Shown: positions 9,801-18,389, numbered from the stretch's first letter. The stretch: 64,000 bases of DNA from GYS-P2D sp964414425 (GCA_964414425.1 CAYPWL010000001.1:208741-272740), one strand, 5' to 3'. Numbers and translations are program-made. Notes: generated from the sequence alone by a model not told the origin.

Positions 9801-10020
9801 ACGAGTGTTGTTGCTTAGCAAGTGTCTGAGGAATAGCATTCTTGACATATGATGATTGCTCATACTGACTAAACTTATCATATGCCTCTTGATTCAAGCT
9901 AAAGTCGATCTCTGCCATTGACTTAGCAGGAGCTGTCCGCTCTATCTTCTGTTGACCATAGGCTTGAGCCAATACAATCATCAGAATAGGGATCAGGGTA
10001 AATATTCTCCTTAGAATCAT
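6856..10020 (-). CDS. Secreted M4 (thermolysin-family) metallopeptidase with T9SS sorting tail
   Basis: A 1054-residue exported protease. The order is: signal peptide (LIPILMIVLAQAYGQ), a propeptide with FTP and PepSY-like segments (about 90-280), the peptidase domain with zinc motif HEMAH at residues 464-468 and the third ligand Glu 488 in NEHFADVFG, and a downstream GGVHINSGIPNKAFF segment with the family's catalytic His. Next come about 300 residues that look like a TolB/WD-type beta-propeller (repeats of roughly 'NGQFVIFVTD...'). The C-terminal 80 residues (LTVYPNPIADEFMIDL ... GQYLIRVQSGQ ... KKIIKP) are a type A sorting domain for T9SS. The ATG overlaps the stop of the upstream lipoprotein gene (ATGA), so translation is probably coupled. 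Confidence 0.95.
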   Translation of the reverse strand: MILRRIFTLIPILMIVLAQAYGQQKIERTAPAKSMAEIDFSLNQEAYDKFSQYEQSSYVKNAIPQTLAKQQHSFDLNQAVWQHNLEKVLDHNGNVIAVKGNIDGIKELKSQKSRINSYVNQLKGIYNIKNASEELSILSATTDHKGHSHTRLQQHFDGVPIYGGDMIVHEDADHDIYLIQGSPVQVNHDIDTEPKLSMADVRKLAIANTTNYIPFPQLIAGLTSREQIVSHLKIYNKAGTSKLIYEVEIYPNLGSKKTMLIDAYNGELIEEFDTLCKIHNHSHHDDDSICSSKQTTAEAFIGRATSASGDLFGERRTINTYECGQGFFMVDASRDMFSGLETTCDNTDQLLNGVILTLDAGNTSPENRNFDYEVSSSNTQNDWNDPVAVSAHFNAGQAYEYFRNVFGRQSITGNGTNIISFINVTEDDGSRMDNAYWNGEFIFYGNGDQAFNSPLARALDVAGHEMAHGVIQTTANLVYQNESGALNEHFADVFGTLIEREDFRIGEDISNPSIFPTGALRDMGNPNNGGTRLGEPGYQPDNVSDQFFGSDDNGGVHINSGIPNKAFFNFITDESFGADNGERAAIAEQIWYRALTSFLRSGSNFSDMRLAIVQVAQQDFGGTVAAAAENAFDAVGITANQATAELEDLEANPGNEYVVWSSTSLDQINVSLGETSNLLGTISSTRHISRPSATDNGQFVIFVTDNNQIQAVEIDWTTGEIVDEFLVSENPVWRNAVISKDASKIAAVTGDLSAGEFDNRIVIFDLPGQRLQEFELFNPTFSEDNSSTTGVQYADVMEFDFSGENLIYDAFNVFDGIFGELSYWDIGILNVFNNDTEQFGDGNIFKLFTGLPQEVSIGNPTFAKNSPNIIAFDFREIDPLTDETTFNVLALDRETGDVTSIFDNNVFGFPSYSLEDDEMIFNVNNNGELILAITEIEADKITASGDVFIFEEDADWGIFMGDGTRDLSTNTEEIAEASGLTVYPNPIADEFMIDLSESALKEGGIEIFDMGGKRVAQLPMNSRTVVSSESWLPGQYLIRVQSGQEIILKKIIKP

Positions 10021-10457
10021 TTATCGTTTTGTTTTATGTCTTTTACAAGTGTATTGAGTGATCTGTAGAGTAGTTTCATATCTTCCGGTATTTCATCGGG
10101 GTTTCGACCCCAGGTAACACGATGCTTTAACTCCGTAGTAGCATACTCTACATATCGATAGTGATTGCCAGGGCTGTCGATTTCGATATTTTGAATATTT
10201 AAGGAATCGATGTTTGTGAAGTATGGTTGAGCATCTTCAGCTTTTCCTTTTTGTATACGCCTCCAGTCTGCATTAATCGAGGTCTTAGCATATAAGTCTC
10301 CGTCTGTTGTTAAGCAGTATTGCTTGGACAAGCCTGTAAATCCTCCACCTGAACCAAAGAAAATGATCGGTTTATCGTATTGATCTGGATCTATCTTTTG
10401 ACTACGACAAGAAACAGCTACCAGTGTAAATAACAACAACAGGAGGAGGTACTTCAT
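10017..10457 (-). CDS. Small putative lipoprotein coupled to the M4 peptidase
   Basis: 146 residues from the chosen ATG, which gives a compact lipoprotein signal (KYLLLLLLFTLVAVSC); TTG and ATG codons at 10484 and 10481 would add a non-signal-like extension. The lipobox is AVSC, with a slightly unusual Ala at -3. The mature part starts with a short polar spacer, then IIFFGSGGGFTG and YCLTTDGDLY, a Gly-rich motif followed by a beta-rich domain. I recall similar short Bacteroidota proteins with the 'GSGGGFTG' motif but no assigned function. The gene ends in a 4-base ATGA overlap with the peptidase start. A partner, inhibitor or folding factor role is possible but only inferred from this arrangement. 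Confidence 0.75.
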   Translation of the reverse strand: MKYLLLLLLFTLVAVSCRSQKIDPDQYDKPIIFFGSGGGFTGLSKQYCLTTDGDLYAKTSINADWRRIQKGKAEDAQPYFTNIDSLNIQNIEIDSPGNHYRYVEYATTELKHRVTWGRNPDEIPEDMKLLYRSLNTLVKDIKQNDK

Positions 10458-10538
10458 AATAGAGATAGCTGAGATATGCATCAAAGATAGTCCAGCTAAG
10501 TAACAGTCATCCGTACACTTTATAAAAATCTTTAATAA

Positions 10539-11492
10539 TTAAAACGGCAGCTTGGTTACATCTACGTTACCTCCTGATAGCACGACCCCGACTTTCTTAC
10601 CTACAAACATGGACTTGTTACGTATTAAGCCAGCCAGCGGGACAGCGCATGATGGTTCGATGATGATCTTCATTCGCTCGTACACATCTCTAAGCGTGGA
10701 TACAATCTCACTCTCGGATACCAGTAATATCTGATCGATATACTCTTGGATAATCGGAAAGTTTACATCTCCGAGAAATGTCCTCAATCCATCGGCTATA
10801 GTTGACGACTCGTCGTTGTGATTCAACATGATCTTACCTGCTTGAAGTGAGCGATAAGCGTCATCGACATTTTCGGGTTCTACACCTATTGCTTTGGCAT
10901 GATCACTAAAGTGATGACACACCAGACAAGTTCCTGCAATGAGTCCACCTCCACCAACAGGCGTCAAGATATAATCCAAGTCAGGATATTCCTCCAGCAA
11001 CTCAATTGCAGCAGTCCCTTGCCCTATGATCACATCGAGGTCATTAGAGGGATGCAAAAATGTAGCATCCTTCTCCATGCGTATTTCCTCGGCGGTACGC
11101 TCACGAGCTATAGCAGTGGATTCGCATTCGATGACGATTCCTCCGTAACCTTTGACCGCTTCTTTTTTAACTTGGGGCGCATTCTCCGGCATTACGATGT
11201 AGGCGGTTACGCCCATCCGAGATGCTGACAATGCTACAGCTTGTGCAAAATTGCCAGAGCTATGTGTGACAACGCCCTTAGCTTTCTGCTCCTCAGACAG
11301 GGATGACATGGCATTAGCTGCACCACGCATCTTGAAGGCACCCATCTTCTGAAAGTTCTCACACTTAAAGTAGATCTCACAATCGGCAAGCTCATTAAAG
11401 TAGGTTGAAGTCAATACAGGAGTATTGTGGATATAGGGTTTGATGAGACTGTGTCGCCTGAGGAGATAGGCCTTATCGATATTCGGATTCAT
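10539..11492 (-). CDS. PLP-dependent threonine/serine dehydratase (catabolic type)
   Basis: A 317-residue fold-type II PLP enzyme. The PLP-binding lysine is Lys 54 in FQKMGAFKMRGAANA. The asparagine loop is VTHSSGNFAQAVAL, and the phosphate-binding glycine loop is TPVGGGGLIAG. There is no C-terminal ACT regulatory domain, so this is the short catabolic (TdcB/serine racemase-like) type rather than biosynthetic IlvA. The expected reaction is threonine to 2-oxobutyrate and ammonia, or serine to pyruvate. As the last gene of a run including the branched-chain 2-oxo acid dehydrogenase genes, it could feed 2-oxobutyrate to that complex. Serine racemase activity cannot be excluded. Confidence 0.88.
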   Translation of the reverse strand: MNPNIDKAYLLRRHSLIKPYIHNTPVLTSTYFNELADCEIYFKCENFQKMGAFKMRGAANAMSSLSEEQKAKGVVTHSSGNFAQAVALSASRMGVTAYIVMPENAPQVKKEAVKGYGGIVIECESTAIARERTAEEIRMEKDATFLHPSNDLDVIIGQGTAAIELLEEYPDLDYILTPVGGGGLIAGTCLVCHHFSDHAKAIGVEPENVDDAYRSLQAGKIMLNHNDESSTIADGLRTFLGDVNFPIIQEYIDQILLVSESEIVSTLRDVYERMKIIIEPSCAVPLAGLIRNKSMFVGKKVGVVLSGGNVDVTKLPF

Positions 11493-11543
11493 ATATTACC
11501 AATCTAAAAGATCATTAGTCATGTTAAGTGTTCTCTCGTCCTC

Positions 11544-12578
11544 TCACACAATCGTTAATCCATACTCCGCAAAAACAGCGGCTGTTCTTCCAAAATTTTT
11601 CATCCGTTCATCATGAGAGTCGCCCTGCAAGTATCGCATATATAGCTGTTGTGCTATTACCGCACCCTTCCAATAGGCAAAGGCTTCGTACCACTTAATA
11701 CGGCTCATATCAAGACCCGTAAGTGACGCATATCGCTCGATTAGATAATCCTTATCAGGAAAGGGGCCATAGAGCATAACAGGTAGCTTCAAATCATTGA
11801 AGTATGGCTCTTGCCAATAGCTCAATGTAGTCGCAAAATCTAACAACGGATCCCCCAACGTGCACATGTCCCAATCAAATATTGACGTTACTTGATGAGG
11901 GTTATCTGGTTGAAACTGACAATTGTCTAACTTGATATCATTGTGAATGATCGATACCTTTTGGGAGGTTGGAGGATCTGCTAAAAGTATTTTTAAGAGT
12001 TTATCCATGTTGGGTGTATCTCCAGATTTGGAGAGCTCCCATCTCTTACTCCATCCTCGTAGTTGCCTCTCTAAAAAGCCCTCAGGTTTACCTAACGTAC
12101 TCAGATCAGCCGCCTCATAATCCACCATATGTAATTGAGCCTCGATGGCTATGAGCGAATCGGTTAGTTTTTGCTCGACATTATCGATATGCTCAAAGCA
12201 TGGTAGCACTTTAGTCCTCACCACAACTCCTGAGCGCCGCTCTATGACAATAAAGTCAGATCCTATAATATCATGATCCTCACAGAACAGGAACGCTCTT
12301 GGCGCAGGATCAAATACTTTATAAAGCTTGGACAGCACTCGGTACTCACGCTTCATGTCATGTGCGCCTGGTGCAATCTTGCCAAAAGGAGGCCGCCTTA
12401 GTACAAGCTCTATATCACCAAAGCTAATCAGATAGGTGAGATTGGCGTGTCCCCCATGGAATTGCGCCACCTCCATATCACCTGCAACATCCATATGTTC
12501 TCTGAGATAAGCCTCTATCGAAGACAAGTTTAGCTCTTCACCTTTTCGTACTTGTTGAGGCTGATCCAAATGTTTCAT
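11544..12578 (-). CDS. APH-type phosphotransferase of the acyl-CoA-associated (ACAD10/LvaA-like) group
   Basis: A 344-residue aminoglycoside-phosphotransferase-fold kinase. The N-terminal lobe has QFHGGHANLTYLISF and LVLRRPP, with EYRVLSKLYKVF for the helix C region. The catalytic loop is IIHNDIKLDNCQF and the metal-binding segment IFDWDMCTLGDPLLD. This sequence style is not that of antibiotic kinases. It matches the COG3173-like group that includes the N-terminal kinase of human ACAD10/11 and LvaA of Pseudomonas, which phosphorylate 4-hydroxyacyl-CoAs. It follows icmF by 28 bp on the same strand, so an acyl-CoA substrate is likely. Choline or another small alcohol remains possible. Confidence 0.82.
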   Translation of the reverse strand: MKHLDQPQQVRKGEELNLSSIEAYLREHMDVAGDMEVAQFHGGHANLTYLISFGDIELVLRRPPFGKIAPGAHDMKREYRVLSKLYKVFDPAPRAFLFCEDHDIIGSDFIVIERRSGVVVRTKVLPCFEHIDNVEQKLTDSLIAIEAQLHMVDYEAADLSTLGKPEGFLERQLRGWSKRWELSKSGDTPNMDKLLKILLADPPTSQKVSIIHNDIKLDNCQFQPDNPHQVTSIFDWDMCTLGDPLLDFATTLSYWQEPYFNDLKLPVMLYGPFPDKDYLIERYASLTGLDMSRIKWYEAFAYWKGAVIAQQLYMRYLQGDSHDERMKNFGRTAAVFAEYGLTIV

Positions 12579-12606
12579 TAGCTTAAACTATGATGAGTAA
12601 ACGGTA

Positions 12607-15600
12607 CTACATACTACGACGATACTTTCCTCCAACTTGGAATAGTGCATCCGTAATCTGACCCAAAGAACAAAATTTAGTCGATTCCATCAGCATCTCA
12701 AAGAGGTTGTCATCTGCGAGCGCCGATTTTTTTAATGAGCTGATCGCATCGTCAGTCTTACCACCACTACTCTTTATAAGTGCTTCGAGGTTTTCTATTT
12801 GTAACTTTTTCTCTTCTTCGGTCGCTCTGATTACCTCATCAGGGATTATTGTCGGAGAGCCCTTGGATGATAAGAATGTATTTACTCCTATGATCGGATA
12901 TTCTCCTGTATGCTTGAGAGTCTCATAATACAAGCTTTCCTCTTGGATCATACTGCGCTGATACATGGTTTCCATAGCGCCTAAGACGCCACCTCTTTCT
13001 GTTAATCTGTCAAACTCAAGTAGAACGGCTTTTTCAACTAAATCTGTGAGCTCATCAATGATGAATGAGCCTTGGAGTGGGTTCTCATTTTTGGCCAGTC
13101 CTAATTCATGATTGATGATCATCTGTATAGCTACAGCTCTACGGACACTATCTTCTGTAGGAGTTGTGATGGCCTCATCATAGGCATTGGTATGTAGCGA
13201 ATTACAATTGTCATATATCGCATATAGCGCTTGAAGTGTAGTCCTGATATCATTAAAGTCTATCTCCTGGGCATGGAGAGATCTCCCAGAAGTTTGGATA
13301 TGATACTTCAGTTTCTGAGACCGCTCATTAGCGCCATACTTATACTTCATGGCTTTTGACCAGATGCGTCGAGCGACTCTTCCGATTACCGCATATTCGG
13401 GATCTACACCATTAGAAAAGAAGAACGAAAGGTTAGGCGCAAAATCATTGATATTCATCCCTCGTGAAAGATAGTACTCCACGAAAGTGAATCCATTAGA
13501 CAAGGTAAAAGCCAACTGAGAGATAGGATTGGCACCCGCCTCAGCGATATGGTATCCTGATATTGATACAGAATAGAAATTGCGTATATGATGATCAATA
13601 AAGTACTGTTGCAAGTCTCCCATCAATCGTAGAGAGAACTCTGTGGAAAAGATACAGGTGTTCTGTGCTTGATCTTCTTTAAGGATATCTGCCTGGACAG
13701 TGCCCCTGACAGATTTCAGTGCTTTAGCCTTAAGTGTGGCATAGATAGCTGGCTCGAGTACCAGATCTCCCGTAAGGCCTAATAGCATCAGGCCTAAACC
13801 ATCGTTCCCTTCAGGTAGATCACCATGATAGGTCGGACGAGGTATTCCTTTATCGTCGTAATGTTTTTTAAATGCCGCCTCAACCAGGTGGTCTAACTTG
13901 TGCTCTGTGATGTAGCGCTCACACTGTTGATCTATTGCAGCGTTCATAAAGAATGCGCATATCGTAGCCGCTGGCCCATTAATCGTCATCGATACTGATG
14001 TCCGAGGATCACAAAGATCAAATCCAGAATAGAGCTTCTTAGCATCATTGAGCGAGCAGATATTTACACCTGAGTTACCCACCTTACCATAGATATCCGG
14101 TCTGCGATCTGGATCGTGCCCATATAGCGTAACGGAGTCAAAAGCCGTAGACAAACGCTTAGCCGGCATACCTTTAGATAGGTAATGAAATCGCTTATTA
14201 GTACGCTCGGGCCCTCCCTCTCCCGCAAACATGCGTGTAGGGTCTTCGCCCTTGCGCTTAAATGGAAAGACTCCAGCAGTAAATGGAAACTCTCCTGGCA
14301 CGTTTTCTTTACGTGTCCAAGTCAATATATCACCCCAGTCACTATATTTTGGCATTACAACCTTGGGAACTTTGTTGTGTGATAGCGTGGATGTATAGTT
14401 GTCAACTGTGATTTCCTTATCTCTAACCTTGTAGCTGAACTGGTCCTGAGCGTAGGCCTCCTTCTTATCAGCCCATCCATTGATCACCGACAATGACTCA
14501 GTCGTTAATTGTTGACGCAGTTTTTCTATATGCTCTGTCAAGTCAATCTCCCCTTCATTTTTGGATAAATATGACTGAGTAGCCTGGAAGTCTTGGTATA
14601 AACGGGCGATATCAGCTTGATCATGCGTTTCTTGGTCGTAGCGCTCGATAACCTCCTTAATCTCCGAGAGGTATCTGATCCGAGATGGAGGAATGATGTA
14701 TTGCTTTTCGCTATGTCCAGTCTCAAGTAGAGCTATTGAGTCCATACCTAACTTAGACATGAGGTCACTAAATAAGCGATTTACTCCAGGATCGTTAAAC
14801 TGTGCCGCAATCGTGCCATATACAGGCATATCATCTACTGGCTCCTCCCATAGTTCGTGATTGCGCTGATACTGCTTCTTGACATCTCTGAGTGCATCTG
14901 CTCCACCTTTCTTATCAAACTTGTTTAGCACGATTAGATCTGCAAAATCTAACATATCTATTTTCTCCAGTTGTGAGGCGGCACCAAACTCTGGTGTCAT
15001 CACATATACTGATGTATCCGCATGGTCAACAATCTCAGAATCAGATTGGCCTATACCCGATGTTTCTAAGATGATGAGATCAAACTGTGCACTCTTGAGA
15101 ATCGTCAGCGCACTATTGATGTCTTTAGATAGCGCCTGATTGTACTGACGAGTAGCCATAGATCGCATAAACACGCGATCATCATTTATGGCATTCATCC
15201 TGATCCGATCCCCTAAAAATGCTCCACCCGTCTTACGCTTCGATGGATCTACGGATACAATAGCTATCGTTTTCTTAGGGTAGGTCTGCAAGAATCTTAA
15301 AACAAGCTCATCCACAAGGCTGGATTTCCCAGCTCCTCCAGTACCTGTAATACCGAGAATTGGTGCTGCTGCAGCATCGGACTTGCTCAGTTCTGAAAGC
15401 CACTCTTGGCTATCATCGGGATATGCCTCTGCTAAAGTGATCACTCGACCCAGATCCATGTTTGCCTTGTCCTTCAGGCGCTTGATCTGACCATTGACCT
15501 TGTTAGGAATGCTAAAATCACAAGACTCCAGCAGATGATTGATCATGCCCTGAAGGCCCATAGATCTGCCATCGTCTGGAGAATAGATGCGTGTGATCCC

Positions 15601-15948
15601 ATACTCGTGGAGTGCATCAATCTCTGTCGGCAATATCGTGCCTCCACCACCACCAAATAACTTGATGTGGCTTGCGCCCTGCTCTGCCAGCAAATCATGA
15701 GCATACTTAAAAAATTCGTTGTGCCCTCCTTGATATGAGGTTATAGCTATGCCCTGGACATCCTCTTGAATGGCTGCGTCTATGATTTCTTTAACCGACC
15801 GATTATGTCCCAGATGGATCACCTCAGCACCACTACGTTGCATGATCCTCCTCATAATATTTATGGCTGCATCATGACCGTCAAATAGTGATCCTGCAGT
15901 TAGGATACGAATCTTATTCTTAGACTTGTAGGGTGCAATTTTTTCCAT
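12607..15948 (-). CDS. icmF: Fused isobutyryl-CoA mutase IcmF (B12-dependent)
   Basis: An 1113-residue fusion. Residues 13-145 are a cobalamin-binding domain with the base-off His in LFDGHDAAINIMRR (His 25), SYQGGHNEFF and FGGGGGTI. A MeaB-like GTPase follows, with Walker A GITGTGGAGKSS (199-210), ETSGIGQSD and NKFDKKGG, and then a mutase TIM barrel (MFAGEGGPERTNKRFHYLS, RTSVSMTINGPA, GTVQADILKEDQAQNTCIF). This domain order and the last motif are hallmarks of IcmF, which interconverts isobutyryl- and n-butyryl-CoA using adenosylcobalamin, with its own chaperone GTPase. Some relatives also act on pivalyl- or isovaleryl-CoA. It starts 6 bp after the BtuF-like gene. Confidence 0.95.
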   Translation of the reverse strand: MEKIAPYKSKNKIRILTAGSLFDGHDAAINIMRRIMQRSGAEVIHLGHNRSVKEIIDAAIQEDVQGIAITSYQGGHNEFFKYAHDLLAEQGASHIKLFGGGGGTILPTEIDALHEYGITRIYSPDDGRSMGLQGMINHLLESCDFSIPNKVNGQIKRLKDKANMDLGRVITLAEAYPDDSQEWLSELSKSDAAAAPILGITGTGGAGKSSLVDELVLRFLQTYPKKTIAIVSVDPSKRKTGGAFLGDRIRMNAINDDRVFMRSMATRQYNQALSKDINSALTILKSAQFDLIILETSGIGQSDSEIVDHADTSVYVMTPEFGAASQLEKIDMLDFADLIVLNKFDKKGGADALRDVKKQYQRNHELWEEPVDDMPVYGTIAAQFNDPGVNRLFSDLMSKLGMDSIALLETGHSEKQYIIPPSRIRYLSEIKEVIERYDQETHDQADIARLYQDFQATQSYLSKNEGEIDLTEHIEKLRQQLTTESLSVINGWADKKEAYAQDQFSYKVRDKEITVDNYTSTLSHNKVPKVVMPKYSDWGDILTWTRKENVPGEFPFTAGVFPFKRKGEDPTRMFAGEGGPERTNKRFHYLSKGMPAKRLSTAFDSVTLYGHDPDRRPDIYGKVGNSGVNICSLNDAKKLYSGFDLCDPRTSVSMTINGPAATICAFFMNAAIDQQCERYITEHKLDHLVEAAFKKHYDDKGIPRPTYHGDLPEGNDGLGLMLLGLTGDLVLEPAIYATLKAKALKSVRGTVQADILKEDQAQNTCIFSTEFSLRLMGDLQQYFIDHHIRNFYSVSISGYHIAEAGANPISQLAFTLSNGFTFVEYYLSRGMNINDFAPNLSFFFSNGVDPEYAVIGRVARRIWSKAMKYKYGANERSQKLKYHIQTSGRSLHAQEIDFNDIRTTLQALYAIYDNCNSLHTNAYDEAITTPTEDSVRRAVAIQMIINHELGLAKNENPLQGSFIIDELTDLVEKAVLLEFDRLTERGGVLGAMETMYQRSMIQEESLYYETLKHTGEYPIIGVNTFLSSKGSPTIIPDEVIRATEEEKKLQIENLEALIKSSGGKTDDAISSLKKSALADDNLFEMLMESTKFCSLGQITDALFQVGGKYRRSM

Positions 15949-15954
15949 GATACA

Positions 15955-16752
15955 TTAATTTTTAATCGGTTCTTCCACGAACTGATCAGACAAGTAGGTA
16001 TCCTTATGAAGTAGGCGCGAACCATACCATGAGAAAAACTCACCATCAACTAATCTTACTGATACATTAGGTAGTTCTTTTTGCAAATTATTCACGTGCT
16101 GCTCGGCAAATGAAAACGGCTCTGAAGACAAAAAGATTAAATCTATATCCATTGATTTCAGTAGCTCAATATCCACTTCAGGATATCGACACATCTCTCT
16201 AAACACATTAGTATATCCCATGTGCTCCAGCATATCATTGATGTACGTATCTCCACCAACTGTCATCCATGGACTCTTCCATATCATATAAGCAACTCGC
16301 CCACTGGCTTGTTCAAATGACGATAGTACATCTTGTTGACCCTCAACGATCTCCCTCGCTCGCTGGTTATTGTTGGTCATTGTACCGATCGCAGCAATCA
16401 TCTCATATGCATCAGTCAATGTTTTGATATCGCTGACCCAAACAGTATGATGCTCTTGCAGCTCAGTTATGACCTCTTGGGTATTCTCTTCTTTATTCGC
16501 TAAGATCAGGTCTGGGCTTAGTGAGGATATCTTATCGATATGCACCGACTTTGTTCCGCCGATGATAGTTACTTCCTTTCTTAGACCATGGGGGTGAACA
16601 CAAAACTTGGTACACCCTACAATCGACTTGCGCAAGCCTAAGTCAACTAATAACTCCGTAATAGACGGTACAAGAGAGACTATCCTTGCGGGAGTATCAC
16701 TAAGTATAATCGTATTACCTAATTGATCCTGATAGTTTACTGCCACTCCCAT
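15955..16752 (-). CDS. BtuF-like helical-backbone metal/cobalamin-binding protein without signal peptide
   Basis: 265 residues from the ATG chosen here. It has the class III periplasmic binding protein (BtuF/FhuD) pattern: ARIVSLVPSITELLVDLG, IVGCTKFCVHP, IIGGTKSVHIDKI and LSPDLILANKEENTQE. BtuF binds vitamin B12 for ABC import, but this protein has no recognisable signal peptide or lipobox at any in-frame start, so it seems cytoplasmic or leaderless. The chosen start lies one base after the DUF5522 stop; upstream in-frame ATG codons (for example at 16767 and 16779) would overlap DUF5522. Its place directly before icmF suggests a link to cobalamin handling. That is inference; the ligand could differ. 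Confidence 0.78.
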   Translation of the reverse strand: MGVAVNYQDQLGNTIILSDTPARIVSLVPSITELLVDLGLRKSIVGCTKFCVHPHGLRKEVTIIGGTKSVHIDKISSLSPDLILANKEENTQEVITELQEHHTVWVSDIKTLTDAYEMIAAIGTMTNNNQRAREIVEGQQDVLSSFEQASGRVAYMIWKSPWMTVGGDTYINDMLEHMGYTNVFREMCRYPEVDIELLKSMDIDLIFLSSEPFSFAEQHVNNLQKELPNVSVRLVDGEFFSWYGSRLLHKDTYLSDQFVEEPIKN

Positions 16753-16753
16753 C

Positions 16754-16942
16754 TTATTGCACGACATTTTTATGTTCATAAGGACAATGTCTGCATTTGC
16801 TGCCACAGCAAAATCCACGTTTCAAGTGATACGCTTCTGTCATAACCAACCACCCGTTCTCATAATAGTAATCAGCCTGATGTATTGCATCTGGGCTATT
16901 CCTATTTACCGTTTTTTTTGGCTGTTCATTATCCATAGTCAT
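16754..16942 (-). CDS. DUF5522 small cysteine-rich protein
   Basis: 62 residues with a conserved pattern DAIHQADYYYENGWLVMTEA followed by RGFCCGSKCRHCPYEHKN. The Cys-Cys-x3-Cys-x2-Cys cluster plus a nearby His looks like a zinc- or iron-sulfur-binding knuckle. I recognise it as DUF5522, a short family of unknown function. It precedes the BtuF-like gene by one base and is clearly in the same transcript. It is too small to be an enzyme alone; a metal-site or RNA-binding role is possible but not shown. Confidence 0.85.
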   Translation of the reverse strand: MTMDNEQPKKTVNRNSPDAIHQADYYYENGWLVMTEAYHLKRGFCCGSKCRHCPYEHKNVVQ

Positions 16943-17029
16943 ATCGCTACAGGATGAAAATTATAAAATCTTCGAGTATGCTTAGTGTATGTGTCCAATT
17001 ATCGTACAACATAATGCAGCACATCAGGA

Positions 17030-18364
17030 TTATAGCGCACTTGACGAATCATAGTTCTCCAATAATTCTACAATTCGATTAAGGAAGGTTCCTCCAAGAT
17101 ATCCGTCAATTACTCGGTGATCATAAGACAACGATAGATACATAATCTTCCTGATCATAATGGCATCACCACTCTTAGTTTCCACAACCGTAGGTCTCTT
17201 TTTAATTGCTCCTGTTGCCAATATGGCCAACTGTGGCTGGTTGATGATAGGAGTAGCCATGAGGCTGTTAAATGTTCCAATGTTTGTCAAGGTAAATGTC
17301 CCCTTTTGAACCTCGTCGGGGCTCAATGCTCCCTTACGTGCACGGGCAACTATGTCATTCAATTTTGAGGCAATACCCGTGATCGAGTAATTGTTGACTT
17401 GATGGAGTACGGGCACAATCAAGTTGCCATCTGGTAGAGCTGTTGCCACACCAATATTGATATCTTTTTTGATCTGTATATTATCACCGACTATCGAGGC
17501 ATTGATTTTGGGAAATTCAGATAATGCCTTGGTCAATATATCAATGAATAAGGTTGTAAAAGTCAACTTGGTACCATGCTTCTTAAGGAAGCTCTCCTTG
17601 ATATGACCTATCCACGACACGAGTTCAGTCACATCTGCCTCCGCAAAAGAAGTTACATGAGCAGAAACCTCTAAGGACTGTGTCATATGCTTAGCGATCA
17701 TTTTTCTCATGCGACTCATCGCTACTAACTGATCACTGCCAACTGTGGGTAAATCTATCTCAGGAGACCTTGCTACAGTTGTCTTGTCCATCTTCTTCTC
17801 GGGATTTCCAAGAGGGATCACCTCTCGCTGTTTGATATATGCCTCTACATCTCTCTTAATTAGTCTCCCATCTTTACCTGATCCAGCTATTTTGCTAAGA
17901 TCTGTCTCACTTATGGCATGTTTACTAATCATGGATTTCACCAATGGCGAATATGATGACATATCAACAGCTGGTGTTACATCTGCTATCATGGTCTCCT
18001 TTTCAACACTCTGCAATGGAGAAACACTTATGGTGCTTGCTGCTGTAGTTTTCTGAGCTGCTTGCCCCTCTTTAGCTTGGCTGGCAGACTTGAGTGCTGG
18101 CTGTCCTGCTTGAGCGTCTTCAGATCCCTCAACAGCTATTTTGACAATTACAGACCCTACGTTGATTACATCATCCTTCTGTGCCAGAATTTCTTTGACA
18201 ATCCCAGATACTGGCGATGGTATCTCTGAGTCAACTTTATCTGTAGCTACCTCAAGCAAGGTATCATCTTCAGAGACTTGATCACCTACAGAGACATGCC
18301 ATTGTATGACGGTTGCATCGGTGATACTTTCACCCATTTCCGGTAGTAAGACATCTTTAATCAT
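17030..18364 (-). CDS. Dihydrolipoamide acyltransferase, E2 of a 2-oxo acid dehydrogenase (probably branched-chain)
   Basis: A 444-residue E2 core subunit. An N-terminal lipoyl domain carries the lipoylated lysine Lys 43 in EVATDKVDSEIPS. An Ala/Gln/Ser-rich linker follows. The peripheral subunit-binding domain begins SPLVKSMISKHAISETDL and includes GSGKDGRLIKRDVEAYI. The catalytic domain ends with LSYDHRVIDGYLGGTF, giving the His 416 and Asp 420 pair. It transfers the acyl group to CoA. Having one lipoyl domain and lying 25 bp after a fused E1 gene supports a branched-chain 2-oxo acid complex, though acetoin or pyruvate complexes have similar E2s. The E3 partner may be the lpdA gene at 54.4 kb. 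Confidence 0.92.
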   Translation of the reverse strand: MIKDVLLPEMGESITDATVIQWHVSVGDQVSEDDTLLEVATDKVDSEIPSPVSGIVKEILAQKDDVINVGSVIVKIAVEGSEDAQAGQPALKSASQAKEGQAAQKTTAASTISVSPLQSVEKETMIADVTPAVDMSSYSPLVKSMISKHAISETDLSKIAGSGKDGRLIKRDVEAYIKQREVIPLGNPEKKMDKTTVARSPEIDLPTVGSDQLVAMSRMRKMIAKHMTQSLEVSAHVTSFAEADVTELVSWIGHIKESFLKKHGTKLTFTTLFIDILTKALSEFPKINASIVGDNIQIKKDINIGVATALPDGNLIVPVLHQVNNYSITGIASKLNDIVARARKGALSPDEVQKGTFTLTNIGTFNSLMATPIINQPQLAILATGAIKKRPTVVETKSGDAIMIRKIMYLSLSYDHRVIDGYLGGTFLNRIVELLENYDSSSAL

Positions 18365-18389
18365 AGCAGATAGCGTTAAAATATGATCC

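Noticed and set aside
16943..17029. Cobalamin riboswitch before DUF5522 or the BtuF-like gene
   Set aside because: The 87-bp gap lacks room for a full riboswitch and shows no B12-box-like sequence; the genes are likely read through from the E1/E2 promoter.
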